A stretch of 48,582 nucleotides of DNA from Aureispira sp. CCB-QB1 (GCA_945870185.1 CAMBRK010000028.1:1-48582); one strand, 5' to 3'; counted from the stretch's first letter, positions 26,651 to 35,678 are shown. A program made the numbers and translations. The notes: generated by a model from the sequence alone, not told the origin.

Positions 26651-26698
26651 CTCAACCTTAATCTTAACCTTAGTCTTAATCTTAACCTAAATCTTACC
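26651..26698 (+). repeat. Hexamer tandem repeat, CTTAAY x8
   Basis: Eight hexamers in phase: CTCAAC, CTTAAT, CTTAAC, CTTAGT, CTTAAT, CTTAAC, CTAAAT, CTTACC. The array ends one base before the stop codon of the exported protein on the minus strand. It is a degenerate microsatellite with a 12-base super-period (CTTAAT CTTAAC). Confidence 0.8.
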
Positions 26699-26699
26699 C

Positions 26700-27533
26700 T
26701 TACTTTGCCAACCCAAATCCTGCCGTGATGACCAATACGCCGTTTTTAAATGCTTCTATATTTTGATTATTGATAAAATGGTGTAGGCCACATTTTAGAT
26801 TGAGATAGTTTTTTATGTCTATTCCACATTCTATATTAGTACTTGCCATAATAGCAGGTGCATTGCATCCATATACCTGATGCATTTTTTGTTTTTCCAA
26901 AAAAGATGTGGTGACCATGAGTTTGATCCAAGCTCGACCAGCGTTTTCTTGATCATTTTGAGAGACCCACGCCTTGCTGTTCAGTAAAGCCCCAAGAGAT
27001 ACGATTTGAGATGACATATCCAGATGCGTCTGATCGTCATTGCTGATACCCGAGAAGGTTTTATAAGCAAGCTGATACAAACCGACAATATAAGTATGTG
27101 TACCATACTTTTTTAGGAGTCGTTTACCCATGATACCCGCATTGATCGTTCCTCCCAGATTATTTAATATCTCCGCGGCGCTGATCGCATGAATACTATT
27201 ACCTTCAGAAAAAGATGAAGAAGTGGCGCCACCGATAATGTAAAGCGGCAAATAAAATTTATCTGGATCGCCTATATTGATTTGGGCTACCTGAGCACAT
27301 GACCTGATCAATCCATTGTTAAAATATTCCAGTTCGCCAGATGCAAATAACTGAAAAAACTTTTGATGGTTTAAGGTGCTGACAGGATACTGCACCAATA
27401 CCTCCTGACTTAATGAATCTGATGCTTCCTGTTCGGTTTCATCAGTTGGTTCGGCTTCATCAGCTGGTTCATTTTCCTGACTCCATAGGGATAATGGAAT
27501 GATTAAGAACAAATAAGAAAGATATCTGATCAT
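26700..27533 (-). CDS. Exported hypothetical protein, 277 residues
   Basis: No family is recognised. A signal peptide (MIRYLSYLFLIIPLSLWSQ, 19 residues) is followed by a short acidic linker (ADEAEPTDETEQEASD, about 23-40) that may be flexible. The rest has glycine-rich turns and hydrophobic stretches (LYIIGGATSSSFSEGNS, EILNNLGGTINAGIMGKRLLKKYG, VLVITAGFGLAK at the C-terminus). It may be periplasmic or outer-membrane associated; homology to barrels is not clear. The stop codon adjoins a hexamer repeat. It is the last of three leftward exported-protein genes, but 283 bases and a terminator separate it from the next. Confidence 0.7.
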   Translation of the reverse strand: MIRYLSYLFLIIPLSLWSQENEPADEAEPTDETEQEASDSLSQEVLVQYPVSTLNHQKFFQLFASGELEYFNNGLIRSCAQVAQINIGDPDKFYLPLYIIGGATSSSFSEGNSIHAISAAEILNNLGGTINAGIMGKRLLKKYGTHTYIVGLYQLAYKTFSGISNDDQTHLDMSSQIVSLGALLNSKAWVSQNDQENAGRAWIKLMVTTSFLEKQKMHQVYGCNAPAIMASTNIECGIDIKNYLNLKCGLHHFINNQNIEAFKNGVLVITAGFGLAK

Positions 27534-27677
27534 ATGGCATCCAATTTAAAATGAAAAAATCTATTGCGAATATGTAGAAATAGTGTCTTATGGGGAATGC
27601 TATTTGGTATGAATAGAGAAACTTAAAGTTTACCTTTGATATTGTTGTAATTATGTTAAAATTTTTAGGGACGAGAT

Positions 27678-27720
27678 CCAAAAACAAACCATGCCACTGA
27701 AAATGAATTCAGCAGCATGG
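27678..27720 (-). terminator. Probable intrinsic terminator after the 259-residue T9SS gene
   Basis: CCATGC (27689-27694) and GCATGG (27715-27720) pair, then after a 2x2 mismatch CTGAA (27697-27701) pairs with TTCAG (27708-27712), loop AATGAA. On the minus strand the hairpin is followed by TTTGTTTTTGG. It lies 97 bases beyond the stop of the gene at 27817-28596. Confidence 0.65.
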
Positions 27721-27816
27721 TGTACATAGCTCTTTTTAGAAATAAGCAGGTCTTGAAGTTTTGGTACAGCTAGGTAATTAAAAACAATTAAACCACAATT
27801 AACCTTAATTTTTACT

Positions 27817-28596
27817 TTATCGTATCACCCATGTTTTGGTAATATAAGACGTGTTGTTTTGAAGTACAATTTTATACAAGCCTGGGTAAAATGGCTCATC
27901 CCAATGTATCTGCATGGCTCCAGACTCCGGAGATCTCACTTCATCATCCCATATATTTTTTCCCATAACATCATATATACTAATTTTTTGTGGCATCCAT
28001 GATGGCGACCACTTGATATTCAGGTATTCACCAGTAGATGGGTTTGGATAGATGTTATAATGGTAATCCACACCTTCGATTTCTTCTGACGAAGACACTC
28101 TGTCAGGAAAACTAAATTCTAAAAGAATTTTATCAGAAACATTTGAATCTTCATAATTGGCTTCACTGATCATCACCGTACTATCCAGTCTGATAAATTC
28201 AGATAAATACCCAGACTTACTAGGCTTTATTCTAATTTTAAATATGGTTTTATCGGGTGTAATAGATGTAGGTATTACAGATGTTTCATACCATAAAGTC
28301 CTGAGCGCTTTTTCCGTAGGAAGGTAAAAATGTGAGTTTGCCAATTCCAAAACCCCGTTAAAAACATTGAGGAGTTCAGCATCTTTGAGCCTGAATCCAA
28401 CTTGAAAATTAATGATGTTAACAAAATTGGAAGATTGAATCTGTATTTCATGGTCTACCCCAGATAAAAGAAAATCATCGTAAGCAAAAAACTTAAGTGG
28501 CTCTACATTTTTATTGCTGATACCTGACCCTTGGTTTTGAGCTGCGATGTTAAGTCCCAAAACCATGAAAATTAAAGGTAATATTAAGTGTCTCAT
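27817..28596 (-). CDS. T9SS type A sorting-domain protein with cohesin-like domain
   Basis: Secreted protein of 259 residues. A signal peptide (MRHLILPLIFMVLGLNIAAQ) is followed by a domain of about 140 residues with the strand pattern of cohesin-like modules (HEIQIQSSNFVNIINFQVGFRLKDAEL, ANSHFYLP, RIKPSKSGYLSEFIRL). The last about 75 residues are a type A sorting domain: YNIYPNPSTGEYLNIKW, ISIYDVMGKNIWD, LYKIVLQNNTSYITKTWVIR. It should be exported by the T9SS and anchored or released at the surface. It shares the cohesin-like plus sorting-domain plan with its larger upstream neighbour, suggesting they act together or arose by duplication. Ligand unknown. Confidence 0.88.
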   Translation of the reverse strand: MRHLILPLIFMVLGLNIAAQNQGSGISNKNVEPLKFFAYDDFLLSGVDHEIQIQSSNFVNIINFQVGFRLKDAELLNVFNGVLELANSHFYLPTEKALRTLWYETSVIPTSITPDKTIFKIRIKPSKSGYLSEFIRLDSTVMISEANYEDSNVSDKILLEFSFPDRVSSSEEIEGVDYHYNIYPNPSTGEYLNIKWSPSWMPQKISIYDVMGKNIWDDEVRSPESGAMQIHWDEPFYPGLYKIVLQNNTSYITKTWVIR

Positions 28597-28643
28597 AAAT
28601 TTATTTTTTAATGATGGATAAAAATAGTCATTGAAGGTTGGTT

Positions 28644-28683
28644 AAAAGATGCCGCCAGAGTCTTTACTGCAGCAGCATCTTTT
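28644..28683 (-). terminator. Probable intrinsic terminator after the 729-residue T9SS gene
   Basis: AAAAGATGC (28644-28652) pairs perfectly with GCATCTTTT (28675-28683), and pairing extends inward by GC/GC after one mismatch. On the minus strand the right side runs into GCATCTTTTAACC. It is about 80 bases beyond the stop of the gene at 28762-30951. Confidence 0.65.
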
Positions 28684-28761
28684 CAAAGTTTCCCTGATAT
28701 TGTATCTTTGTTGAGTTGGTGTTCTTTTTTGTTTTAGTAAGAGGATCGAATGTTTATGAAA

Positions 28762-30951
28762 TTATTCAGGGCGTATTACAAATTTTACAGTTCCAGTCAC
28801 ATTTTGTTTGTTTTTGACTTGCATGACATATACTCCGGGTGACCAATCCTGACAGTTGATGGTATGTTTTGGGGTATTGGTTTTTTCAGTATACCAGTTT
28901 TTACCATACATATCTGCAATACTGATCCAAGCTTCGTGATCTTCACTATCTGATGACTGCACCGTAATATGTTGGCTAGCAGGATTGGGATAAATCTGGA
29001 TTTGCATTTTTTCAATATTACCATCCACAGAAGTCACTTTTATAAAATTAGTCCCTATGACATGAAAAGTAGTATTGGTAAACTTGGATATTTCATTATT
29101 GTAAAAAATCCTAGATATATTAAATATCGTATCTTTATCTTGTATAAGTTCTACAGGCAATATTTTGTATTTTACGTATCCCAAGCTTGCAAGCCCAGCT
29201 GAAGTATCTGGCAATGCTATTTGGTCAAATGAAATCACTAATTCCCGGGATTTGTTAAACGCATAGGTGTATGGATGACTGGATGACCCCATTTGCAAAG
29301 TATTGATATCCAGATTAGCGGGAATGCTATTTCTGATAGTTAATTGTCTTACTGTATCCTTTTCGGTATTGGCAAACCTAATCAAATACTCAATATTGGC
29401 ATCCCTATTGATATAATGTTCTGCACCATATCCTATAGGGAAAGGGACGATTTCATGCCCGCTGATGATATCCGTGCTTTGCTGACAGTCTTTATCTATC
29501 GAAATGTCTCTGTCACTTTCTTCATACATATTTACGAAACCTTTGCTAAATGTAACCCCTGTAGTACATCCTTCGATGGCCAAAGTAGCATTTTGGTCTT
29601 CGTATGGAAATAGATCATCCTGCTGCGCAATGACTCTATAAGTTTTGCCATCTGCCGGAAACTCCAGTGTAAAAGATGCGGCTTGATCAAGTTGTATGGG
29701 CTGAGGTGGCCTCATGACATCATCTTCCGTTACAATGTATGACTTCGCATTTTTCATGCCTGCAGTTCCGTTGTTGGAGATATTAAATCTGACTTTATTA
29801 TTGATTTCGTCACAAACTGCGTCCAATTGGAGTACAGCCCCAGAAAAATCAGAAGAAATAAAACAAGGCGTATTAGGATCAGCTTGTGCCGTGACACAAT
29901 GGGTTTGGCCGGTTTGCGTTTCTGTGCAGTCTAGATTCAACACCAATAAAATAGTATCTCTTTCTTGTACATCTACATCTCCAATATTAAAAATGACCTG
30001 TTGATTACCGGTAGAAAAATCATTAAAATCAGTAGAGACAAATGTCATGAAACGATCAAAATCTACTTTGATTTTTACATTTTCTGCCAGAGTTGTTCCT
30101 TGGTTTTCATAAATAAGATGGTACCTATTGTCTTCGCATCTCTTGAGAATAGGCGTAGAAATATCTGTTTTGATCACTGGGCATTCCAAAAAATAATTGG
30201 CCAAAAAAACAGGTGCTTCTTGCTGATCTTCTGTAAGATTGACCGAGATAGCATCGTCACATATTTGCCAAAACTCATTTTTGGCTAGCAACCGCAGGGA
30301 GTAGATGCCTTTGGGCAAGTCAAATGAATAAAACCCGTTTTTGTCCGTAGATCTATAATATTTACGATTGCCAGAAGTCAACTCTACCAACCAACCTTCG
30401 ATACCTTCTTCTTCGGGTTCAAAAACGCAATTGTCATTTTTATCATAAATAACTCTGCCCTTAAGCTCTGAACCTGTAGCCTCAATTTTTAGAAATTCTG
30501 TCTTTACACACAACAATCTGCTGTCTTTATTGATGAATTCAAAGGGTAGATTGGATTGACTGATTTCAAAAAAACCATCAGCTGCGATCTCCAACGGTGT
30601 AAATTTCAATGTAAGGAGCGCATCGTCTTCATCCAAAGAAAATCCTGTACTCGAAGCCCCGTCAAACCATAAAAACCGGACAGAACCTTTGCCATCCACT
30701 TTGAAGTTGGAATCCATAAAATTGGGCACGGGAGATGTAACAAACTTCAGTCTGTAAGCTTCATGATCATAGTTGAGCGAAAACTGCATCCCTAAGATAT
30801 TCTTAAAATTTTTGGCTTTTATGGTCAATGTCAGGTCAGGCCCAGCTATATCATGCAAAAAGCTAAGCTTGACCGTATCCGGACAATTTTGCGCCATCAA
30901 GCCTGTCAGGGGGAACAGAAGAATGATGATATATGTGGTCAAATTTTTCAT
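28762..30951 (-). CDS. T9SS sorting-domain adhesin-like protein with cohesin, SdrD-like and DUF11-like domains
   Basis: Large secreted surface protein of 729 residues. A signal peptide (MKNLTTYIIILLFPLTGLMAQ) leads into a cohesin-like domain (about 28-150: LTIKAKNFKNILGMQFSLNYDHEAY), an SdrD/CNA-B type repeat (about 160-250: GSELKGRVIYDKNDNCVFEPEEEGIEGW, TDKNGFYSFDLPKG), then two domains of the DUF11/CARDB kind (YENQGTTLAENVKIKV; ANIEYLIRFANTEKDTVRQLTIRNSIP, with about ten Cys between). A type A sorting domain ends it (IQIYPNPASQHITVQSS, WSPGVYVMQVKNKQN, GTVKFVIRPE). Cys pairs suggest disulfides. It is probably exported through the outer membrane and displayed; adhesion is a guess from domain types. 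It has its own terminator and is not co-transcribed with the smaller neighbour. Confidence 0.9.
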   Translation of the reverse strand: MKNLTTYIIILLFPLTGLMAQNCPDTVKLSFLHDIAGPDLTLTIKAKNFKNILGMQFSLNYDHEAYRLKFVTSPVPNFMDSNFKVDGKGSVRFLWFDGASSTGFSLDEDDALLTLKFTPLEIAADGFFEISQSNLPFEFINKDSRLLCVKTEFLKIEATGSELKGRVIYDKNDNCVFEPEEEGIEGWLVELTSGNRKYYRSTDKNGFYSFDLPKGIYSLRLLAKNEFWQICDDAISVNLTEDQQEAPVFLANYFLECPVIKTDISTPILKRCEDNRYHLIYENQGTTLAENVKIKVDFDRFMTFVSTDFNDFSTGNQQVIFNIGDVDVQERDTILLVLNLDCTETQTGQTHCVTAQADPNTPCFISSDFSGAVLQLDAVCDEINNKVRFNISNNGTAGMKNAKSYIVTEDDVMRPPQPIQLDQAASFTLEFPADGKTYRVIAQQDDLFPYEDQNATLAIEGCTTGVTFSKGFVNMYEESDRDISIDKDCQQSTDIISGHEIVPFPIGYGAEHYINRDANIEYLIRFANTEKDTVRQLTIRNSIPANLDINTLQMGSSSHPYTYAFNKSRELVISFDQIALPDTSAGLASLGYVKYKILPVELIQDKDTIFNISRIFYNNEISKFTNTTFHVIGTNFIKVTSVDGNIEKMQIQIYPNPASQHITVQSSDSEDHEAWISIADMYGKNWYTEKTNTPKHTINCQDWSPGVYVMQVKNKQNVTGTVKFVIRPE

Positions 30952-31009
30952 ATTGGGAAATATGTTATGGGTTTTATTTTAAATGATGATGCAAATATGC
31001 GCTTGTTTA

Positions 31010-31041
31010 TTTGTTTAAAAAATTACATTATTTTACATTTG
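31010..31041 (+). promoter_or_regulatory. -33/-7 promoter for the 449-residue TPR-like protein
   Basis: TTTG at 31010-31013 and TACATTTG at 31034-31041 match the Bacteroidota elements with a 20-base spacer, the same spacing as in the ATPase promoter at 24214. The predicted leader to the ATG at 31120 is about 70 bases. Confidence 0.7.
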
Positions 31042-31119
31042 TAGTAAATATATATCACAATATGTATCACAAGTAATTTATTTTCAATAATATATACACA
31101 ATAAAAGTAGTAAAAACCT

Positions 31120-32469
31120 ATGAGTACAAAATTAAAAAACCTTATTTTTATTTTGGATAATGATGACATTCAGTCTTTTTCTGAGCTCATCACCACAAAA
31201 ATAATGTCGGGAAACAAGAACCACCTGGTTTTTTTTAATAATTATATACAAAACGAACTAAGCGAAAAAAACAAAGTCATACCCGTATCAGACAGATTGT
31301 TGATGAGTGATCTTTGCAAAATGATAGAAAAATATTTGGTCATGAAAAAAGCGGCCAATGCTGCCCACTTTTATGATATGACTTTGATGGGTATTTATAG
31401 GATACATGAAAATGAAAAACTTTTTAATGACATCTTGCATACGGCGCAAAAACGCGAAAAATTAAGTTTAAAAAATGCGGATTATTACGCAGAGATTTCA
31501 GAGATCTATTTTGAAAAATGGCAATTTGATCAGTTGAAAAACAGATTTGGCAATACTGAAGCCGATGATATCATCATGATGGAAGAAATATCGCTCATCA
31601 GTAAAAAGCTTAAGCAAACGGTCATTCTAGCACCACAGTCTTCACTCATTTCAAAAAAAATAAATACCCAATTCATTGATTATATAGAGTCTTATATCAT
31701 TGAAAAAAATTATCTGGAATATCCATGTATCTCTGTATTCTATTATGCTATAAAAATGTTGTTTTATCCGGATGACCTCCAATGGTTTGATCGTTTTAAT
31801 CACATATTGACATCATACGAACAACATTTTTCAGTAGAAGAGTTGAAAACCCTCTATTTTCAGGCTATCAATTATTGTATCCGAAAACACAATCTGGGCA
31901 ATAAAGAATTTAGTAAGAAGCTTCTAGAATATTATATGACCGCTTTAAAAAAGCACTACCTGCTGACCAATGGTTTCTTGTCCAAAAACACCTACAGAAA
32001 TATTAATACCATCGCCATAAGGATGGGAAAATATGAAGAAGCTAACAAAATCACACTAGACAATGCCAAATTTCTACGAAAAGAAGAAAAAGAAAGTGCC
32101 TATCAGTTTAACCTAGCAAATATCCATTATGCCAAACATGAATATGACCTGGCCTTAAATGCGCTGAGAATAGCTGAATTTGATGATCACCTATCCAATC
32201 TTTTTGCAAAAACCCTGATGCTCAAGATATATTATGAAACAAAAGAAACCCGTTTATTGGATTCACATCTCGATGCCATGCAAGTATATCTGACCCGAAA
32301 AAAGATCATCGGCTACCATAAAACAAACTATTCCAATATCGTAAAATACACCAGAAAACTCATCAGGCTCAAGCCCTATGATCAGAAAGCCAAAGAAAAA
32401 CTGGCGGAAAGTATCAGAAATGAAAAGCTACTTCCTGACAGAGATTGGTTGCTACGGCAAGTGGGATGA
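31120..32469 (+). CDS. Hypothetical helical repeat (TPR-like) protein
   Basis: 449-residue cytosolic protein without signal peptide or membrane segments. It is almost wholly helical, with TPR-like pairs in the second half: YRNINTIAIRMGKYEEANKIT, AYQFNLANIHYAKHEYDLALNALRIAEF, and KYTRKLIRLKPYDQKAKEKLAES. The N-terminal half (SFSELITTKIMSGNKNHLVFF, MIEKYLVMKKAANAAHFYDMTLMGIYRIHENEKLF) shows no known domain but similar helix spacing. I do not recognise the family; such proteins look lineage-specific in Saprospiria. It has its own good promoter and ends 28 bases before the convergent START-domain gene. Confidence 0.75.
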   Translation: MSTKLKNLIFILDNDDIQSFSELITTKIMSGNKNHLVFFNNYIQNELSEKNKVIPVSDRLLMSDLCKMIEKYLVMKKAANAAHFYDMTLMGIYRIHENEKLFNDILHTAQKREKLSLKNADYYAEISEIYFEKWQFDQLKNRFGNTEADDIIMMEEISLISKKLKQTVILAPQSSLISKKINTQFIDYIESYIIEKNYLEYPCISVFYYAIKMLFYPDDLQWFDRFNHILTSYEQHFSVEELKTLYFQAINYCIRKHNLGNKEFSKKLLEYYMTALKKHYLLTNGFLSKNTYRNINTIAIRMGKYEEANKITLDNAKFLRKEEKESAYQFNLANIHYAKHEYDLALNALRIAEFDDHLSNLFAKTLMLKIYYETKETRLLDSHLDAMQVYLTRKKIIGYHKTNYSNIVKYTRKLIRLKPYDQKAKEKLAESIRNEKLLPDRDWLLRQVG

Positions 32470-32497
32470 TAGAGAAATTTGTTAAATGTACAAGTGC

Positions 32498-33121
32498 TTA
32501 TTTGGCTTGATATTTTACCATCATCTTTTTAAAGCCACTCAGTGTTTTGGGCGGACCTGAGGTGATACTCTCGTTGGTCAGCCATACAGGTACATTTCCT
32601 CCGGGATTCATGTATCCTTCGTGGATGATTTTAATCTGTGTATCATTGACTTCCGAAATCTTCCAGCTGGAGTATATGGTGGTGATTAATTCCATTTTTT
32701 GCTTGTCGGCGGGAATCGGGAAAGGAAAGTTTTTAGTTTCTACAGTAAATGAGTTTTTGTCTGCCGCCATGTCTATTTTGCCTCTTACTGTGGCGATGCG
32801 ATCTTCAAACGGAAATGGAAGATCATATTCCAAAAGATAAATACCTTCATTATCACTGATAGTTTTGAGTAGGCTTACTTTCTTTACTTTGTCGTACCAC
32901 AAATGCATATTTTGTACATCCTTGAGTATTTTGTAGGCCGATTGGATATCAGCGGTGATAATGGCTTCTTTTTTAAATTGTTTGATCTCTTGACCTGGAG
33001 CATTTTTGAGCCATATGGTATAATCACTAGTTTTTTTGTGTACTTCCCAGTTAGCTTGTCCCTGCAAATAAAATCCCATCCATAAAAATAAGCTTAGCGC
33101 AATACATTTATGCATATTCAT
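32498..33121 (-). CDS. START/SRPBCC domain lipid-binding protein, exported
   Basis: 207-residue protein with a signal peptide (MHKCIALSLFLWMGFYLQGQA after two leading residues) and a START-type domain: WEVHKKTSDYTIWLKNAPG, AYKILKDVQNMHLWYDKVKKVSLLK, YLLEYDLPFPFEDRIATVRGKI, IKIIHEGYMNPGGNVPVWLTN. START domains bind lipids in a helix-grip cavity; a periplasmic lipid carrier is inferred. I moved the start to the ATG at 33121 because GGAGG lies nine bases upstream and the signal peptide then begins at once; a longer form to 33157 is less likely. It overlaps the 3' end of the polysaccharide deacetylase gene by 14 bases, so the two are coupled. Confidence 0.83.
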   Translation of the reverse strand: MNMHKCIALSLFLWMGFYLQGQANWEVHKKTSDYTIWLKNAPGQEIKQFKKEAIITADIQSAYKILKDVQNMHLWYDKVKKVSLLKTISDNEGIYLLEYDLPFPFEDRIATVRGKIDMAADKNSFTVETKNFPFPIPADKQKMELITTIYSSWKISEVNDTQIKIIHEGYMNPGGNVPVWLTNESITSGPPKTLSGFKKMMVKYQAK

Positions 33122-33740
33122 AAACTGCTGCCTCCAAACTTTTTGACAAAAATCCACTGCTTTTTAAGTGGTCAAGATATTTTGGTAGTGTGTATCTTAG
33201 ATTATGTTGTGCCTTGATGCTGTCATGAAATACAATGATAGATCCATTGCTATAATTGTCCAACACATTACTCAAACATTTTTCTGGGGTAATGCTTTGA
33301 TCAAAGTCACCACTCAGCACATCCCACATCACTACAGTTTTGATCAATTTTAATACTTGGGACTGTGATCTTCTGAGTTTACCATACGGTGGCCTGAAGA
33401 GATCAGATTGAACTAATAAATCACATTCTTTAATGTTTTCCAGGTAGGTCTCTTGATCAGTGGTCCATCCATTTAGATGATTAAACGTATGATTTCCAAT
33501 ACTGTGACCTTCTTCCATTATTCTATCATAAATGCTATCATATTTTCTCACATTATCTCCCACACAAAAAAAAGTAGCTTTAAAATCGTATGCTTTAAGC
33601 ACATCTAAGACCCAAGGGGTAACCTCGGGTATCGGGCCATCATCAAAGGTCAAGAAAACTTCTTTTTGATCTGTAGGTATCGACCAGACAAAATCCGAAA
33701 ATATATTTTGAACGACTTGTGGAGTTTTTACTAAATACAT
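33108..33740 (-). CDS. Polysaccharide deacetylase (NodB-homology) family protein
   Basis: NodB-type metal-dependent deacetylase of about 210 residues acting on N-acetylated glycans or related compounds. Motif 1 is FLTFDDGPIPE (about 29-39), motif 2 is GHSIGNHTFNH (about 80-90, metal-binding His pair), and motif 3 is RPPYGKLRRSQ (about 132-142). MWDVLSGDFD and IVFHDS near the C-terminus are motifs 4 and 5. The N-terminus (MYLVKTPQVVQNIFSDFVWSIP) matches Bacteroidota members, so I chose the ATG at 33740 over one five codons upstream. There is no signal peptide; it may act in the cytosol or at the membrane. Coupled to the START-domain gene by overlap. Confidence 0.9.
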   Translation of the reverse strand: MYLVKTPQVVQNIFSDFVWSIPTDQKEVFLTFDDGPIPEVTPWVLDVLKAYDFKATFFCVGDNVRKYDSIYDRIMEEGHSIGNHTFNHLNGWTTDQETYLENIKECDLLVQSDLFRPPYGKLRRSQSQVLKLIKTVVMWDVLSGDFDQSITPEKCLSNVLDNYSNGSIIVFHDSIKAQHNLRYTLPKYLDHLKSSGFLSKSLEAAVYEYA

Positions 33741-33843
33741 AAGATTAGAAAGCAATCAAAATACCACCACTTAAAGATGGGAAGTATTCAAATTTTATTT
33801 TATATTATTCAAATTTTAATTATAAAATTTCGTTATTTACAAC

Positions 33844-33851
33844 TATTTTTG
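33844..33851 (+). promoter_or_regulatory. Possible -7 box for gltX
   Basis: TATTTTTG matches TAnnTTTG and lies about 135 bases before the gltX start. No clear -33 TTG is at the right distance, so the call is weak. Confidence 0.35.
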
Positions 33852-33985
33852 CAGCCTTGCACAAGGTTAAGGTTGTCATTTAAGCATAAATCACATGGAC
33901 ATAACGTTTACATTGTCATAAATGCGGCTTCACTTTGCTCCATTTTCAAAAAATTAACATATAAAATATTTTTAATATATAAAGG

Positions 33986-35485
33986 ATGTCAGAAGTTAGA
34001 GTCAGATTCGCACCTAGTCCAACAGGTGCATTACACATAGGAGGAGTAAGAACAGCATTGTACAATTATCTTTTTGCCAAAAAAAATGGTGGCACTTTCA
34101 TCTTAAGAATAGAAGATACTGACCAGGCCAGATATGTACCTGGAGCAGAAAAATATATCATAGATTCTTTGAGATGGTTTGGTATCTTGCCTACTGAAGG
34201 TCCTGAGTTTGGTGGAAATTATGGCCCATATCGGCAGTCAGAACGCAAAGATTTGTACAAACAATACGCAGATAAACTTATAGCTGATGGAAATGCATAT
34301 TATGCTTTTGATACTCCTGAAGAATTAGAAGCATTAAGAAAAAGCGATGCAGAATTTAAATATTGTGGTCATACCAGAGCAAATCTAAAAAATAGCTTGT
34401 CACTCTCGGATGAAGAAACCCAAGCTTTATTAGAAGATGGTGCACATGTAGCCATCAGACTCAAAATACCGGTAAATGAATCTATAGCTTTTAATGATGA
34501 AGTCAGAGGACACGTAGTATTTGATAGCAACGAACTCGATGATAAAGTCATTCTCAAAGGTGACGGAATGCCTACCTATCACTTAGCTAATATTGTAGAC
34601 GATCACCTGATGAAAATATCTCATGTGATCAGAGGCGAAGAGTGGCTGAGCAGTACACCACATCACGTATTGATGTATAGGTTTTTGGGCTGGACACCAC
34701 CATCTTTTTCACATTTACCTTTGATTCTCAAACCCACAGGTCAAGGAAAACTCAGCAAGCGAGATGGAGCTAAATTTGGTTTTCCGGTGTTTCCACTGTC
34801 ATGGGATAGCGATCATGAAGAAGATAATTTTGTGGGATTTAGAGATGATGGCTACCTACCGGATGGTCTTTTAAATTTCTTGGCCCTACTAGGTTGGAGT
34901 CCGGGTGATGATCAGGAAATACTTACATTAGATCAGATGATTGCACTATTTGGATTAGACAAAATTGTTAAATCAGGTGCCCGATTTGATATAGAAAAGG
35001 CTTTATGGTTCAATCAGCAGTACATTATTCATAGTGATGATTTAAAATTGGGATATCTGATCCAAGATCGCGCCATAGAAGAAGGATATCATGTTGCTGT
35101 AGAGTATTTGGCCGAAGTTTGCCGTCTGATGAAGGAGAGAGTACACAAAACCACTGAGATCATAGCCAATGGAAGATTCTTTTTTGAAGCTCCACATGCT
35201 TATGACGATGAAACCATAAAAAAGAAATATAAGCCTGAAAACAAGGAGCACTTGATTGCTATAGCGCAAAACCTTAAAGATGCTTCAACAAAAGATGTAG
35301 AAAGTGCCATCAAAGTGTATATCCAAGAGCAAGGTTTAAAATTGGGTGATTTTATGCCATTGATCAGAATTGCTATCAGTGGAAGCATGCAAGGACCTGA
35401 TTTGATAGAAAGTATAAAACTGATTGGAGGTGCTGAGTCAGCGCTGAGAATGTTAAAAGCAGTTGAATATTTTGAAAAGATTTAA
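33986..35485 (+). CDS. gltX: Glutamyl-tRNA synthetase
   Basis: Class I aminoacyl-tRNA synthetase charging tRNA-Glu. The HIGH motif appears as ALHIGG (residues 15-20) within RFAPSPTGALHIGGVRTALYNY-like sequence, and the KMSKS loop as GKLSKRDG near 253-260. RIEDTDQARY, GDGMPTYHLANIVDDHLM and VIRGEEWLSSTPHHVLMY are the expected glutamate and ATP pocket segments; a C-terminal helical anticodon-binding domain follows. The 499-residue length is normal. AAAGG just before the ATG may aid initiation. It is divergent from the deacetylase pair and closed by a terminator at 35530-35560. Confidence 0.96.
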   Translation: MSEVRVRFAPSPTGALHIGGVRTALYNYLFAKKNGGTFILRIEDTDQARYVPGAEKYIIDSLRWFGILPTEGPEFGGNYGPYRQSERKDLYKQYADKLIADGNAYYAFDTPEELEALRKSDAEFKYCGHTRANLKNSLSLSDEETQALLEDGAHVAIRLKIPVNESIAFNDEVRGHVVFDSNELDDKVILKGDGMPTYHLANIVDDHLMKISHVIRGEEWLSSTPHHVLMYRFLGWTPPSFSHLPLILKPTGQGKLSKRDGAKFGFPVFPLSWDSDHEEDNFVGFRDDGYLPDGLLNFLALLGWSPGDDQEILTLDQMIALFGLDKIVKSGARFDIEKALWFNQQYIIHSDDLKLGYLIQDRAIEEGYHVAVEYLAEVCRLMKERVHKTTEIIANGRFFFEAPHAYDDETIKKKYKPENKEHLIAIAQNLKDASTKDVESAIKVYIQEQGLKLGDFMPLIRIAISGSMQGPDLIESIKLIGGAESALRMLKAVEYFEKI

Positions 35486-35529
35486 ACCTTAGTACAAGTA
35501 ATTTGTAATGATATTAGTCATATTTGATT

Positions 35530-35560
35530 GATGATATTTTGATTTTTATCATCTTTTATT
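35530..35560 (+). terminator. Intrinsic terminator after gltX
   Basis: GATGATA (35530-35536) pairs with TATCATC (35547-35553) across a 10-base loop and is followed by TTTTATT. It lies 45 bases after the gltX stop and separates it from the citrate synthase gene. Confidence 0.7.
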
Positions 35561-35581
35561 GTAAGATTAAACAAAATAATT

Positions 35582-35589
35582 ATCTTAGC
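35582..35589 (+). promoter_or_regulatory. Possible promoter box for citrate synthase
   Basis: TATCTTAG resembles the -7 consensus TAnnTTTG with one change, and an ATTG lies about 20 bases upstream near 35559. The spacing to the ATG at 35679 leaves a leader of about 85 bases with AGGAG ten to fifteen bases before the start. Confidence 0.35.
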
Positions 35590-35678
35590 GCAAGTTTTCA
35601 AATGATTGATATAAAATCGTTTTTTGAATTTTAATAAATATAATCTCTAACCAAATAAACAGGAGTTAAATCCAAATT

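Noticed and set aside
29344-30288. Plus-strand frames opposite the large T9SS protein
   Set aside because: They are antisense shadows of a gene with a clear signal peptide and sorting domain.
33122-33157. Longer start of the START-domain protein
   Set aside because: GGAGG lies nine bases before the ATG at 33121 and the signal peptide begins there.
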